Assembly: GCA_946479835.1 (NCBI GenBank)
Contig: CAMLHD010000002.1
Location: forward strand, 1-40,509
Origin: an uncultured Candidatus Saccharibacteria bacterium
GTDB taxonomy: Bacteria > Patescibacteria > Saccharimonadia > Saccharimonadales > JACDBH01
Direction of reading: 5' to 3'
DNA: 40,509 nt
In this document: positions 8,590 to 16,803 of the stretch, one piece after another
Position numbering within the stretch: position 1 is the first letter of the stretch
Layout of the letters: each line of letters starts with the position of its first letter
Notes under the pieces: model-generated
The model's database searches: none
Told to the model about the DNA's origin: nothing
Seen by the model: the letters and a program-made list of their open reading frames with translations, nothing else
Translations under genes and position numbers: made by a program

Positions 8590-10136
8590 ACCACTTAAGG
8601 GCTTTCCAAAGGTCAGTCCGCAACATAAGCTTAGCGGCAGTTTTGATGCCTGGATTGTTAGGCATCCTGGCATTCGTCTTGTTCCGAGAAACAGCTGAGC
8701 TAAGCCTGATCTTGTCTTTGATACTGGCTATCAGCGTTTACGCGGCGGCCGTGGCCGTAGCGTTCATAAATTTGACCAAAGTCGTGATGCTGCCGGTAGA
8801 GAAGGTCTGGCAGGCGGTTTGGCATGTCAGCCCCGGCAAGACCGATGTGCCGGCGCCAAAGCTGGAAAACTTACGCTTAGGCCGGGACCTTGTTAATGCT
8901 TTGGTACTTCAGGTCTACGACCTGGCCAGCCACGGCCAAGCAATCCAGGAAGCCACCGGAGGCGGCCAGGCACCTGCTGCCACAGGACCAGTTGTGCAGG
9001 CGGACGGCATAATCGAATCGATTCCCACGCCGCTGTTCTTCGTAGATAAAGAGAAGGTCGTTAAGATGGCTAATTCGGCCGCCCTGAACTATATCGGTTT
9101 GCCACGCGAGAAAGTCATCGGCCGTTACGTTTACGACGTCCTCAGGATGTCGTTCATGTCCGACGATACGCTGGAGGCCTGGATGGACTCCCAGAACAAA
9201 GCCATAGACAGCCGCTCGTGGGAACACGCGAGGCTGACTATGGACGACAACAAGACCGTCAAGCAGTTCGACCTGGCCGCTTCATTCAGCAAGGACAGGA
9301 GCGACGGCCTGGAAATGGTGCTGGCACTGTTCGACCGCACCTCGGCCTACGACAAGCAGGACGCGGCCATCGGCTATGTCGCCATGGCCGTACATGAGCT
9401 GCGCACGCCATTGACAATCATGCGCGGCTACATCGAGGTTTTCGAAGACGAACTTGGCCAGACGCTCAGCCAGGAACACCAGGAATTCATGCGCAAGATG
9501 AGCGCCTCAGCCCAGAGCTTGACGGCCTTCGTCAGCAATATCCTAAATGTCGCCCGGATTGATCAGAACCAATTTATGCTTACGCTGCATGAAGCCAATT
9601 GGAACGAGGTTTTGCCGCAGATCATCAAGGACATGGAAATCAGAGCCTCGGTGCGCGGCAAGACGCTGGAGCTGGAGTTGGCGCCAAACCTGCCGAGTGT
9701 GGCCATAGACCGCATCAGCATCTACGAAGTCGTCAGCAACCTGGTGGACAACGCTATCAAATACAGCGGCCAGAACACCCGAATCCTTATCAAATCAGGC
9801 TTAGGCAAAGATGGTAACATAGAGACAGTAGTGCAGGATTTCGGTGTGGGCATGCCGCCCAGCGTGATCGACGGCCTGTTTACGCGCTACTACCGATCGC
9901 ATCGTTCCAAGAATGCCGTCAGCGGCAGCGGCTTGGGCCTTTATCTGGTCAAAGCTATAGTGGACGCCCATGGCGGCAACGTCTGGGTCAACAGCAAGGA
10001 AGGCGAGGGCAGCAGCTTCGGCTTCAGCATCCTGCCGTACGCCAACTTAGCCGACAAGCCTCAGGTGGCCGGCCAGGACGGCATCGAGCGACAGGCCAGC
10101 GGCTGGATCAAAAATCACTCTATGTATAGGAGATAA
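8586..10136 (+). CDS. PAS-domain sensor histidine kinase
   Basis: This 516-residue kinase has two N-terminal transmembrane helices (about 15-33 and 40-62) with almost no extracytoplasmic loop, a linker, a PAS domain (about 140-255), a HisKA dimerisation domain with phospho-acceptor His270 (in VHELRTPL), and a HATPase_c domain. The ATPase domain has an N-box (EVVSNLVDNAIKY), a G1 box (QDFGVGMP) and a G2 box (SGSGLGLYLV). It overlaps the upstream DUF3048 gene by 4 nt and lies 1 nt before the response regulator, its likely partner. With so little outside the membrane, sensing is probably through the membrane, the PAS domain or the DUF3048 protein; this is inference. Confidence 0.92.
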   Translation: MNHLRAFQRSVRNISLAAVLMPGLLGILAFVLFRETAELSLILSLILAISVYAAAVAVAFINLTKVVMLPVEKVWQAVWHVSPGKTDVPAPKLENLRLGRDLVNALVLQVYDLASHGQAIQEATGGGQAPAATGPVVQADGIIESIPTPLFFVDKEKVVKMANSAALNYIGLPREKVIGRYVYDVLRMSFMSDDTLEAWMDSQNKAIDSRSWEHARLTMDDNKTVKQFDLAASFSKDRSDGLEMVLALFDRTSAYDKQDAAIGYVAMAVHELRTPLTIMRGYIEVFEDELGQTLSQEHQEFMRKMSASAQSLTAFVSNILNVARIDQNQFMLTLHEANWNEVLPQIIKDMEIRASVRGKTLELELAPNLPSVAIDRISIYEVVSNLVDNAIKYSGQNTRILIKSGLGKDGNIETVVQDFGVGMPPSVIDGLFTRYYRSHRSKNAVSGSGLGLYLVKAIVDAHGGNVWVNSKEGEGSSFGFSILPYANLADKPQVAGQDGIERQASGWIKNHSMYRR

Positions 10137-10137
10137 A

Positions 10138-10542
10138 ATGACGACCGAACTTCCAGACGAAAACCAACCGGCAGCGGCCAAGAAGGTCCTGTGCATCGAG
10201 GATGAGTATTTCATTTCCGAACTTTATGAACGCGCGCTCAAAAAGGCCGGTTATCAGGTAACGACGGTTTTGAACGGCCAGGACGGCCTGCAGGTGGCTC
10301 AGACCGACCATTACGACATCGTGCTGCTGGACCTGATGGTGCCGGGCATGACTGGCATTGAGATCCTGCGCGCTTTGCGCGATCCGGCCCGCAGCCCGGG
10401 TTTCAAGGGCAAGATCGTTATCACTACGAATCTGGACCAGGACGACGCCAACAAGGCAGAAGTGGAACAGCAGGCTGACGGTTACTTGATCAAAGCCAGC
10501 ATCACGCCCAAGGAGCTGGTGGCGTTCCTGGACAAGCTCTAA
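10138..10542 (+). CDS. single-domain response regulator (REC only)
   Basis: This 134-residue protein is a lone receiver domain. The acidic pair is Glu21-Asp22, the phospho-acceptor is Asp65 (in LLDLMVPG), the switch Thr is at about 96-97 and the conserved Lys is 119 (in LIKAS). There is no DNA-binding output domain, so it must act by protein contact or as a phosphorelay carrier, like CheY or Spo0F. A good Shine-Dalgarno (AGGAG) precedes the start, and the gene begins 1 nt after the kinase, the likely phosphodonor. Confidence 0.9.
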   Translation: MTTELPDENQPAAAKKVLCIEDEYFISELYERALKKAGYQVTTVLNGQDGLQVAQTDHYDIVLLDLMVPGMTGIEILRALRDPARSPGFKGKIVITTNLDQDDANKAEVEQQADGYLIKASITPKELVAFLDKL

Positions 10543-10546
10543 AGCC

Positions 10547-10575
10547 TGGACAATCCACCTCTGTTATGTTAGGAT
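10547..10575 (+). promoter_or_regulatory. promoter of tRNA-Glu
   Basis: TGGACA (10547-10552), a 17-bp spacer and an extended -10 TGT-TAGGAT (10567-10575) predict a start near 10582, about 10 nt before the tRNA. Confidence 0.5.
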
Positions 10576-10591
10576 ATTGTGGTCAGTTAGA

Positions 10592-10666
10592 GGCCCCATC
10601 TTCTAACGGTTAGGAAATCGGGTTCTCATCCCGGCAATCGGGGTTCGATTCCCCGTGGGGTCACCA
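10592..10666 (+). tRNA. tRNA-Glu (anticodon CTC)
   Basis: This 75-nt cloverleaf has acceptor strands GGCCCCA and TGGGGTC with a G:U at the second pair, anticodon loop TTCTCAT (anticodon CTC), T loop GGTTCGATTCC and an encoded CCA end. It sits between the first two-component pair and the cohesin/dockerin gene and is followed by a terminator. Confidence 0.94.
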
Positions 10667-10680
10667 AATTATCACAACCA

Positions 10681-10710
10681 AAAAACCCGAGTTAAGAGCT
10701 CGGGTTTTTT
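10681..10710 (+). terminator. intrinsic terminator after tRNA-Glu
   Basis: An 11-bp stem (10681-10691 with 10699-10709; core CCCGAG/CTCGGG) with a 7-nt loop ends in a run of six T. Confidence 0.88.
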
Positions 10711-10728
10711 CGTAGAGCGCCAAAACTA

Positions 10729-10756
10729 TTGTTAAGTTTAAGCGGTATGATAGGAT
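10729..10756 (+). promoter_or_regulatory. promoter of the cohesin/dockerin gene
   Basis: TTGTTA (10729-10734), a 16-bp spacer and an extended -10 TGA-TAGGAT (10748-10756). The stretch TATG-N-TAGGAT is shared with the tRNA-Glu promoter. Confidence 0.5.
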
Positions 10757-10798
10757 GAATTTAAATAACTTATGCTAAAACAACAATAGGAGCAGAAA

Positions 10799-12163
10799 AT
10801 GAAAAAATTAAAGAGCTTGCCTAAGTGGGCCCGCGCGCAAAAGCGCCCGCACTTGATTGGTGCGGGTATTTTTATGCTCGCTTTCGCGCTGATAGGGGTC
10901 ATGATGCTGATCCGAAGCTTCGCGGCCGGTGAGACCGTTTATCTGTCGCCCGAGACAGGCAGCGTGCAGACCGGCAATGATGTTACTTTCGCGCTCCGTT
11001 TGGACGCCGGCACCGGTGTCAACGGCGTCGATATAGCGATCAACTATGACGCATCGAAACTCCAGTTCAAGTCTATAGACGGTTCAGCCAGCGCTTTCTC
11101 GATGGATCTTATAGCTACCGGCGGGAACGGCACAGTAAATATCGTCAGAGCTATTCCTAACGTGCTTGTAACCGGAGACGTCGAGATTGCCAAGATTACG
11201 TTTACGGCCCTCGGAGGTACCGCTACTACGGCAAATCTTACCTTGAGCGGCGAGGTAAGCGATGGCGATGTGACCGGGCCGCCGGCCTTTACCAATGCCA
11301 GCGTCGATATAACCGTGCCGCCGGTCGAGACTGATTCCGCCGACTTTACGATCGAGACCACCAACGCCACGCCTATAGTTGGCTCCCAGTTCGGCCTAAG
11401 GGTTTATGTGGATTCCGATGCCATTTATGAAGGCGGCCAAGTAACTGTCAACTTGCCGGCCGGACTTTCATACACCGGCACGCTGGACAACGCAGGTACG
11501 GCCTTTAACCCAGCTACTACTGTTACTGGGACTGGCCCGCAAACCGTCAATCTGGTATTCGTCACCCAGTCTACGACCCTGACTGGCAAGCAGCTGATCA
11601 CAACCATTCCAGTAGAGGCTACTTCGGCCGGCGCCAAATCGGTAACATTAACCGGCGCGCGGCTGGTCGATTTGAGCGATGCTGATATTACACCAGTAAA
11701 TGCCGATGCTTTCGACATTACGGTAGGCGCAGCGAGCCTACCGGCGCCAGTAGTCACCAGGCCGGGCAAGGCCCAGCTTGATGCCACCGAGAACATAACT
11801 GATCTGAGGCAAAGCTTCACCATCACCAACTTTGACTCCGCCGCAACCTACACGGTAACCCTGGGCGGTCAAAGCCTGTCGCTGACAGCCGGCAGCTTCG
11901 GCATCCCCGAAAGCATGCGCAACGGCGATCTGATACTTCAAGTGGCGGCAAGCAAAGACGGTGCCAGCGGCAGCTCCACCTACACCATCCGTCTGCGCAG
12001 CCCCAACGTAAACCGCGTCGAATGCGTCGAACTGCTCGACCTGTTGGCCGTCAACGGCGGCTATGGCGGCTCAAGCGCCGAGCTGGACCTCAACTTTGAC
12101 GGTTCCGTCAGTTTGATCGACTTGCTTACCATCACTGCCAACTGGGGCGGAGCGTGCCTCTAA
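10799..12163 (+). CDS. secreted or anchored cohesin-domain protein with C-terminal dockerin-like module
   Basis: This 454-residue protein has a basic N-terminus and one hydrophobic signal/anchor helix (about 20-41, followed by AAGETVYL). Next comes a cohesin-like beta domain (about 43-170, with VDIAINYDASKLQF), a second beta-sandwich (about 178-310), a third Ig-like stretch (about 315-400) and a C-terminal dockerin type I-like module. The module's clear calcium loop is DLNFDGSVSLIDLL; the first repeat is degenerate. Dockerins bind cohesins, and the next gene encodes a membrane-anchored cohesin-like protein, so a surface complex is plausible (inference). A good Shine-Dalgarno (AGGAG) precedes the ATG. 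Confidence 0.75.
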   Translation: MKKLKSLPKWARAQKRPHLIGAGIFMLAFALIGVMMLIRSFAAGETVYLSPETGSVQTGNDVTFALRLDAGTGVNGVDIAINYDASKLQFKSIDGSASAFSMDLIATGGNGTVNIVRAIPNVLVTGDVEIAKITFTALGGTATTANLTLSGEVSDGDVTGPPAFTNASVDITVPPVETDSADFTIETTNATPIVGSQFGLRVYVDSDAIYEGGQVTVNLPAGLSYTGTLDNAGTAFNPATTVTGTGPQTVNLVFVTQSTTLTGKQLITTIPVEATSAGAKSVTLTGARLVDLSDADITPVNADAFDITVGAASLPAPVVTRPGKAQLDATENITDLRQSFTITNFDSAATYTVTLGGQSLSLTAGSFGIPESMRNGDLILQVAASKDGASGSSTYTIRLRSPNVNRVECVELLDLLAVNGGYGGSSAELDLNFDGSVSLIDLLTITANWGGACL

Positions 12164-13011
12164 TCCTGTCTTTGCAACAGCCTGAGAGCGGCCTGAAAGG
12201 ACACTTGCGATTCCTTGGGGCCGTATCGGCCCTTTGGCTGATGATACTGAGCGGCCTAAGCCCGATGGCTGGCGCTCAGTCCGCAAGCACGGTCAGCTAT
12301 ACCATTAGTCCGGCTGCCCATAGCGTACAACCGAACAGCACGGTCGATATTCTCGTAACTCTCCGTACTACGGTCAATCTGGCCGGTGCCAGCGTGCATC
12401 TGGCCTTTGCCTCAGGATCGTTCGTAGACTTCGAGTCGGCCCAATCGCCAGGCTTAAGCTTTGTGGACTATCATGAGAATTTCGACGACCTGGTCTTCAT
12501 CTGCAACAACAATAATTGTGCGCCGGGTACTTATCCTATCGCAACTATTACGGCCAGAGTCGGCCCGAGCGGCACTACGCAGGTTTCGTTCACGCCTAAA
12601 GAGACGGCCGACACTCAGCTGAACCTGATTCCGGCCACCGGTGCGACCGGCACCTACAATGTCTCTACCGCCGCTCCGCCGAGTCCTAAGCCGAAAGCTC
12701 CGGGCCAACGGATAGTTACGGTGCCTCAAGACGACGGAGAGGGCGGAATCGTGCCCCTGCAGATCACCAACGATCAGTTCATCAACAAGTCCCAGCAGGC
12801 CAAGGAGATCAATGAGCAGCTTGGAAACGAGCCGGGCAGCGGAACATTCTGGACGCCCGGCAATCTGGTACTCATCGGCTTGGCCATGGGGGCCGGCTTC
12901 GCGCTATTCCTATTCGTACTCATCAAATTCTTCGGCCGCGGCTCCGGTCCGTCGGGTCCTTACGGCTCAGGCGATTCCGGCAGCCCGGGCCCCACGGCCT
13001 TCGTGGGCTAA
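12154..13011 (+). CDS. membrane-anchored cohesin-like surface protein
   Basis: This 285-residue protein has a signal peptide (hydrophobic LGAVSALWLMILSGLS then AGAQS), a cohesin-like beta domain (about 45-170, with VDILVTLRTTVNLAGASVHLAF and an unusual CNNNNC pair), a Pro/Lys linker, a C-terminal transmembrane helix (about 228-252) and a Gly/Ser/Pro-rich cytosolic tail. The GTG start at 12154 overlaps the upstream stop by 10 nt; a TTG near 12204 preceded by AAAGGA would give a shorter, more usual signal peptide. The likely partner is the dockerin-like end of the 10799 product. There is no LPXTG motif. Confidence 0.7.
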   Translation: MPLILSLQQPESGLKGHLRFLGAVSALWLMILSGLSPMAGAQSASTVSYTISPAAHSVQPNSTVDILVTLRTTVNLAGASVHLAFASGSFVDFESAQSPGLSFVDYHENFDDLVFICNNNNCAPGTYPIATITARVGPSGTTQVSFTPKETADTQLNLIPATGATGTYNVSTAAPPSPKPKAPGQRIVTVPQDDGEGGIVPLQITNDQFINKSQQAKEINEQLGNEPGSGTFWTPGNLVLIGLAMGAGFALFLFVLIKFFGRGSGPSGPYGSGDSGSPGPTAFVG

Positions 13012-13111
13012 TAAGGCAGAGTGGAAAAGTCATAGCCATCAACAGGTTAGCGACCCTAGGTTTTGGCCGAGTATTGGCTTATACTGACTTCAAGTAGCCA
13101 TAAGCGAAATA

Positions 13112-14488
13112 ATGGAACACACCGAACACGTCACTGCCGAACATGCCCCAGGCCTATTTGATTTCTTGCCAGGCATACATTTGGTGCATGGCCTGATAGG
13201 CGTCGGCCTTGCCATTGTTATCTTGGTGCCGCTGTTCGTATGGCGCTACCGCAAAAAGCTCCGCGAAACAAACAGCCAAAGCATCCAGAATCTGCAGTCC
13301 GAGAAGAACAAATCCAGCGCCATCCTCAGCGCCATCAACGACGGCGTAGTGGTGATCGACGCCCAGAACACCATACGCCTGTGCAACGATGCCGCCGCTG
13401 CCATTTTGGGCTGGAAAGCTCACGACACTCTGGGTATCGATTACCAATCCGTAATTCATTTCACCGACAAAGCCGGCGCGCCGATGGAAGCAGAAGCTGA
13501 TCCGATCAACCAGACCTTTGCCACTCGAACTTATATGCGCAGCGACAAGTTCATGCTGACCGTGCCAGAGAACAACCGCATCTACATTTCGATCAGCGTG
13601 TCGCCGATATTGAGCCACAATAAAGAAGGCCCTTTGGACGGCGTGGTAGTTCTGTTCCGGGACACCACCAAGGAAAAGAGCGAGGAACAGCAGCGGGCCG
13701 ACTTTATCTCTACCGCCAGCCACGAGATGCGCACCCCGGTAGCGGCTATAGAGGGATACTTAGCGCTGGCACTGAACGACAAGGTCAGCAGCATCGACGA
13801 GAAAGCCCGCGGCTTCTTGGATAAGGCCCACGATAGCACCAAGCACTTAGGCAAGCTGTTCCAGGACCTTCTGACCAGCGCCAAGGCTGAAGACGGCCGC
13901 CTCACCAACCACCCGGCGGTAGTGGAGATGGGCCAGTTCGTAGCTTCGCTCACAGATGATCTCAAGTTCGCCGCCCAAGCCAAAGGCATGGCCGTCGATT
14001 TCGTCTTAGGCGCACCCGACAGCATCATTGACGCCAGCGATACCAGCGTCGTCAAGCCGCTTTACTATGTCCATGTCGACCCGGACCGCATCCGCGAAGT
14101 CATAACAAACCTGTTCGACAACGCCGTCAAATACTCGGAGAAGGGCAAGATTACCCTAGGCCTGACGGGAGACAACACGGTGGTCCAAATCAGGGTAACG
14201 GATACCGGGCCTGGTATTCCGGCCTCAGATCTACCTCATTTGTTCCAAAAGTTTTACCGCGTCGACAACTCGGCTACCCGTACCATCGGCGGCACGGGCT
14301 TGGGCCTGTTCATCTGCCGCAAGATCGTCGAGCTTTACAAGGGCCGCATCTGGGTAGAAAGCGAAGTGGGCAAGGGCACGACCTTCTTTATAAATCTGCC
14401 GCGCTTAAGCTCCGAGCAGGCCTCGTCCATGAAGCGCCAAGAAGCCAATCAGTCGCCGCAAATTGTAACCGCCGACACAAAGCTTTAG
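13112..14488 (+). CDS. PAS-domain sensor histidine kinase (VicK/PhoR-like)
   Basis: This 458-residue kinase has a short outside N-terminus rich in His and Glu, one transmembrane helix (about 25-45), a PAS domain (about 66-185), HisKA with His204 (in SHEMRTPVAA), and HATPase_c with an N-box (NLFDNAVKYSE), G1 (DTGPGIP) and G2 (GGTGLGLFIC). The first 12 residues contain three His, which might bind a metal or sense pH (speculation). The response regulator at 14546 follows 57 nt later and is the likely partner. A TATACT -10 lies at 13080-13085 but no convincing -35 is seen. Confidence 0.92.
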   Translation: MEHTEHVTAEHAPGLFDFLPGIHLVHGLIGVGLAIVILVPLFVWRYRKKLRETNSQSIQNLQSEKNKSSAILSAINDGVVVIDAQNTIRLCNDAAAAILGWKAHDTLGIDYQSVIHFTDKAGAPMEAEADPINQTFATRTYMRSDKFMLTVPENNRIYISISVSPILSHNKEGPLDGVVVLFRDTTKEKSEEQQRADFISTASHEMRTPVAAIEGYLALALNDKVSSIDEKARGFLDKAHDSTKHLGKLFQDLLTSAKAEDGRLTNHPAVVEMGQFVASLTDDLKFAAQAKGMAVDFVLGAPDSIIDASDTSVVKPLYYVHVDPDRIREVITNLFDNAVKYSEKGKITLGLTGDNTVVQIRVTDTGPGIPASDLPHLFQKFYRVDNSATRTIGGTGLGLFICRKIVELYKGRIWVESEVGKGTTFFINLPRLSSEQASSMKRQEANQSPQIVTADTKL

Positions 14489-14501
14489 ACATGAAAAAAC
14501 A

Positions 14502-14510
14502 TGTTACAAT
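14502..14510 (+). promoter_or_regulatory. extended -10 promoter of the long response regulator
   Basis: TGT-TACAAT (14502-14510) is an extended -10. It partly overlaps a small inverted repeat, ACATG-N6-CATGT (14489-14504), that could be an operator. AAGGA at 14532-14536 is the ribosome binding site for the ATG at 14546. Confidence 0.45.
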
Positions 14511-14545
14511 AACACCAACCATAAGCGCATAAAGGATATAAACAT

Positions 14546-16138
14546 ATGGCAAAAATCATGCTCGTCGAGGACGACAACAATCTGCGTGAAATTTACGAGG
14601 CCAGGCTATTGGCCGAGGGTTACGAGATCGTCTCGGCGCATGACGGCGAAGAAGCGCTGGCATTAGCAGTCAAAGAAAAACCAGATCTTATCATATCTGA
14701 CGTAATGATGCCCAAGATCAGCGGCTTCGATATGCTTGATATCCTGCGCGGCACGCCTGAGACGGCAAACACCAAGGTCATTATGATGACCGCTTTATCC
14801 CAGACCGAAGACAAGGAGCGCGCCGGCAAGCTGGGCGCCGACCGCTACCTGGTAAAATCCCAGGTTACGCTTGAAGATGTCGCCCGCGTTGCCCGTGAGG
14901 TTCTTGAGGGCAAGACCGAAGGTTCAGCGCCTCCGCCAGCCGCAGCGCCCGAACCCCCAAAAGCTGAACCGGCAACACCAGCTGAGCCGGCAGCCGCCAC
15001 TGTTTCCCAGCCAACCACTTCGGCGCCGGCCGCATCGGCTTTATCCGTTGCGCCAGCACCAGCTGACCCTGCAGCTCCTGCTCCTGCGCCTGCGCCAGTC
15101 GTGTCAGCTCCGGTTGCGCCTGCGCCTTCGGACACTCCAGCCGCCGCTCCCACACCGGTAGCCGACGCTAAGCCAGAGGAAAAAGCGGAAACGTCTTCTG
15201 CTCCAACACCAGCTGCCAGCCCAGCCCCTGAGCCAGCTAGCGTGGAGGCACCGCCGGCTGCCACTCCTGAACCGGCCACAGCTCCAACTCCGCCACCTAT
15301 AAACAATCCATTGAATTTGGCTTTGCCGCCCGAACCGGTCCCTGAACCGCCAGCCGCTACAGATCCCGCTCCGAGCATCAGCGCGCCATCCACGCCAGCT
15401 GCCATTGATAAACCGGTTGATACCAGCCCTAAAGCGGAAGAAAAAGCTCCCGAGCCGAGTCCAAGCCCAGAGCCTGCCGCTCCGGCCGAGCCGCCTGCAG
15501 CCGAAGAGCCTAAAGCCGAAACTCCCGCAACACCAGAAGCTCAGGTAGACCAAGCACAAACCACCGCCACCGAAGAAGACGTAGTTGAAAAGCAAGTCGA
15601 AGACTTTGTCGCGCATGCCGACGCACCGCAGATAACAGTATCTGAGGACGGGACTATCAGTCCGGCCGGACCGGGCGAAACAGAAGAGCCGGCCCCCCAG
15701 CCGCACGATCTCAAGCTGCCAGACCTGGGCGCAGCTGCAGCTGAAGCCTCAGCTCCTGAACCCGCCGCCGAAGTACCGACAGCGCCGGAAACCCCAAGCA
15801 TAGAACAGCCGGCCGCCGGTGCGTCAACTCCGGAAGCTCCGACGGCTCCCACCGGCTTTCCGCAAGCCGCGGAAGCTGCAGCTGCCACCGAAACACCGAC
15901 CGCACCCACGGAAGAGCACAAGACCGTAGCCGGCATGAAGGTTATCAACCCAATAAGTGATCCGGGCACTGCCAAGCCTAACCTGAATGATCTGCTGGCA
16001 AAGGAAGCCGAAAAAGAACAGGTAGCCCAAATCGTAGGCAACGCCGGTGTTGCCCCGCCGCCTCCGGCACCCGCACCCGGACAAGAATCCGCGCCCGCCA
16101 ACAAAAGCGAAGAAGACCCCAATCTTATTGCTCTCTAA
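14546..16138 (+). CDS. response regulator with a long Pro/Ala/Glu-rich disordered tail
   Basis: This 530-residue protein has an N-terminal receiver domain (1-122) with acidic Glu8-Asp9-Asp10, phospho-acceptor Asp52 (in IISDVMMP), switch Thr82 and Lys104. It is followed by about 370 residues of low-complexity Ala/Pro/Glu/Thr sequence and a more ordinary C-terminal segment (about 460-510) with NLNDLLAKEAEKEQVAQIV, which may be a short helix. No DNA-binding or enzymatic output domain is visible. A disordered tail this long in a regulator suggests a tether, scaffold or condensate former (inference). It probably works with the kinase at 13112. Confidence 0.85.
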   Translation: MAKIMLVEDDNNLREIYEARLLAEGYEIVSAHDGEEALALAVKEKPDLIISDVMMPKISGFDMLDILRGTPETANTKVIMMTALSQTEDKERAGKLGADRYLVKSQVTLEDVARVAREVLEGKTEGSAPPPAAAPEPPKAEPATPAEPAAATVSQPTTSAPAASALSVAPAPADPAAPAPAPAPVVSAPVAPAPSDTPAAAPTPVADAKPEEKAETSSAPTPAASPAPEPASVEAPPAATPEPATAPTPPPINNPLNLALPPEPVPEPPAATDPAPSISAPSTPAAIDKPVDTSPKAEEKAPEPSPSPEPAAPAEPPAAEEPKAETPATPEAQVDQAQTTATEEDVVEKQVEDFVAHADAPQITVSEDGTISPAGPGETEEPAPQPHDLKLPDLGAAAAEASAPEPAAEVPTAPETPSIEQPAAGASTPEAPTAPTGFPQAAEAAAATETPTAPTEEHKTVAGMKVINPISDPGTAKPNLNDLLAKEAEKEQVAQIVGNAGVAPPPPAPAPGQESAPANKSEEDPNLIAL

Positions 16139-16140
16139 AG

Positions 16141-16803
16141 ATGAGGCTAAACCAATACCTGGCTCTTCACACCGGCCTGAGCCGTCGAGCGGCTGACCGC
16201 GCCGTTACCGAGGGCAGGGTAGAAATAAACGGCACTCTGGCACGCCTTGGCGACATCGTGGTAGAAGGCGACCGCGTCGCTTTGGACGGCCTGGAATTAA
16301 AGGCCAAAACCGATATTTTGACTGTTATGCTCAACAAGCCGGCTGGCTACGTCGTTTCCAGGGATGGGCAGGGCAGTCGAACGATTTATGATCTGTTACT
16401 GCCGGAGCTGCATAACCTCAAGCCTGTCGGCCGCCTAGATAAGGACAGCTCAGGCCTGCTATTGCTCACCAACGACGGCCAGCTTGCCAACCGCCTGACT
16501 CATCCTAGATATGAGAAGCAAAAGATATATTCCGTGATTTTGGATAAACCGCTGACGGCAGACGATAAAGCAGCGATTGTCAGCGGCGTAAAGTTGAATG
16601 ACGGACCAAGCGCCCTCAAGCTTGCCGGTGAGAGCAAGGAATGGCAAGTAAAAATGAGCGAGGGCCGCAACCGTCAGATCCGCCGCACCTTTGAAGCCTT
16701 AGGCTATAAAGTCACCAAACTGCACCGCACTAATTTCGGGCCGTTCGAACTCGGCAGCCTGCCGGAAGCCCAGCATCAGGAAGTTTCAGCCGACGTACTC
16801 TAG
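16141..16803 (+). CDS. RsuA/RluB-family pseudouridine synthase
   Basis: This 220-residue enzyme has an N-terminal S4 RNA-binding domain (1-55, LSRRAADRAVTEGRVEING) and a pseudouridine synthase domain with the catalytic motif GRLDKDSSGLLLLTNDG and the C-terminal signature EGRNRQIRR. This family isomerises uridines in rRNA; whether the target is 16S (RsuA) or 23S (RluB/E/F) cannot be told. It starts 2 nt after the preceding stop and may ride on that transcript. Its 3' end overlaps the convergent ParB-like gene by 18 nt. Confidence 0.92.
   Translation: MRLNQYLALHTGLSRRAADRAVTEGRVEINGTLARLGDIVVEGDRVALDGLELKAKTDILTVMLNKPAGYVVSRDGQGSRTIYDLLLPELHNLKPVGRLDKDSSGLLLLTNDGQLANRLTHPRYEKQKIYSVILDKPLTADDKAAIVSGVKLNDGPSALKLAGESKEWQVKMSEGRNRQIRRTFEALGYKVTKLHRTNFGPFELGSLPEAQHQEVSADVL

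Noticed and set aside
14845..16122. Several minus-strand Gly/Ala- or Arg/Ser/Trp-rich frames of 186-200 codons
   Set aside because: They are antisense readings of the Pro/Ala-rich tail, whose GC-rich low-complexity codons rarely give stops.
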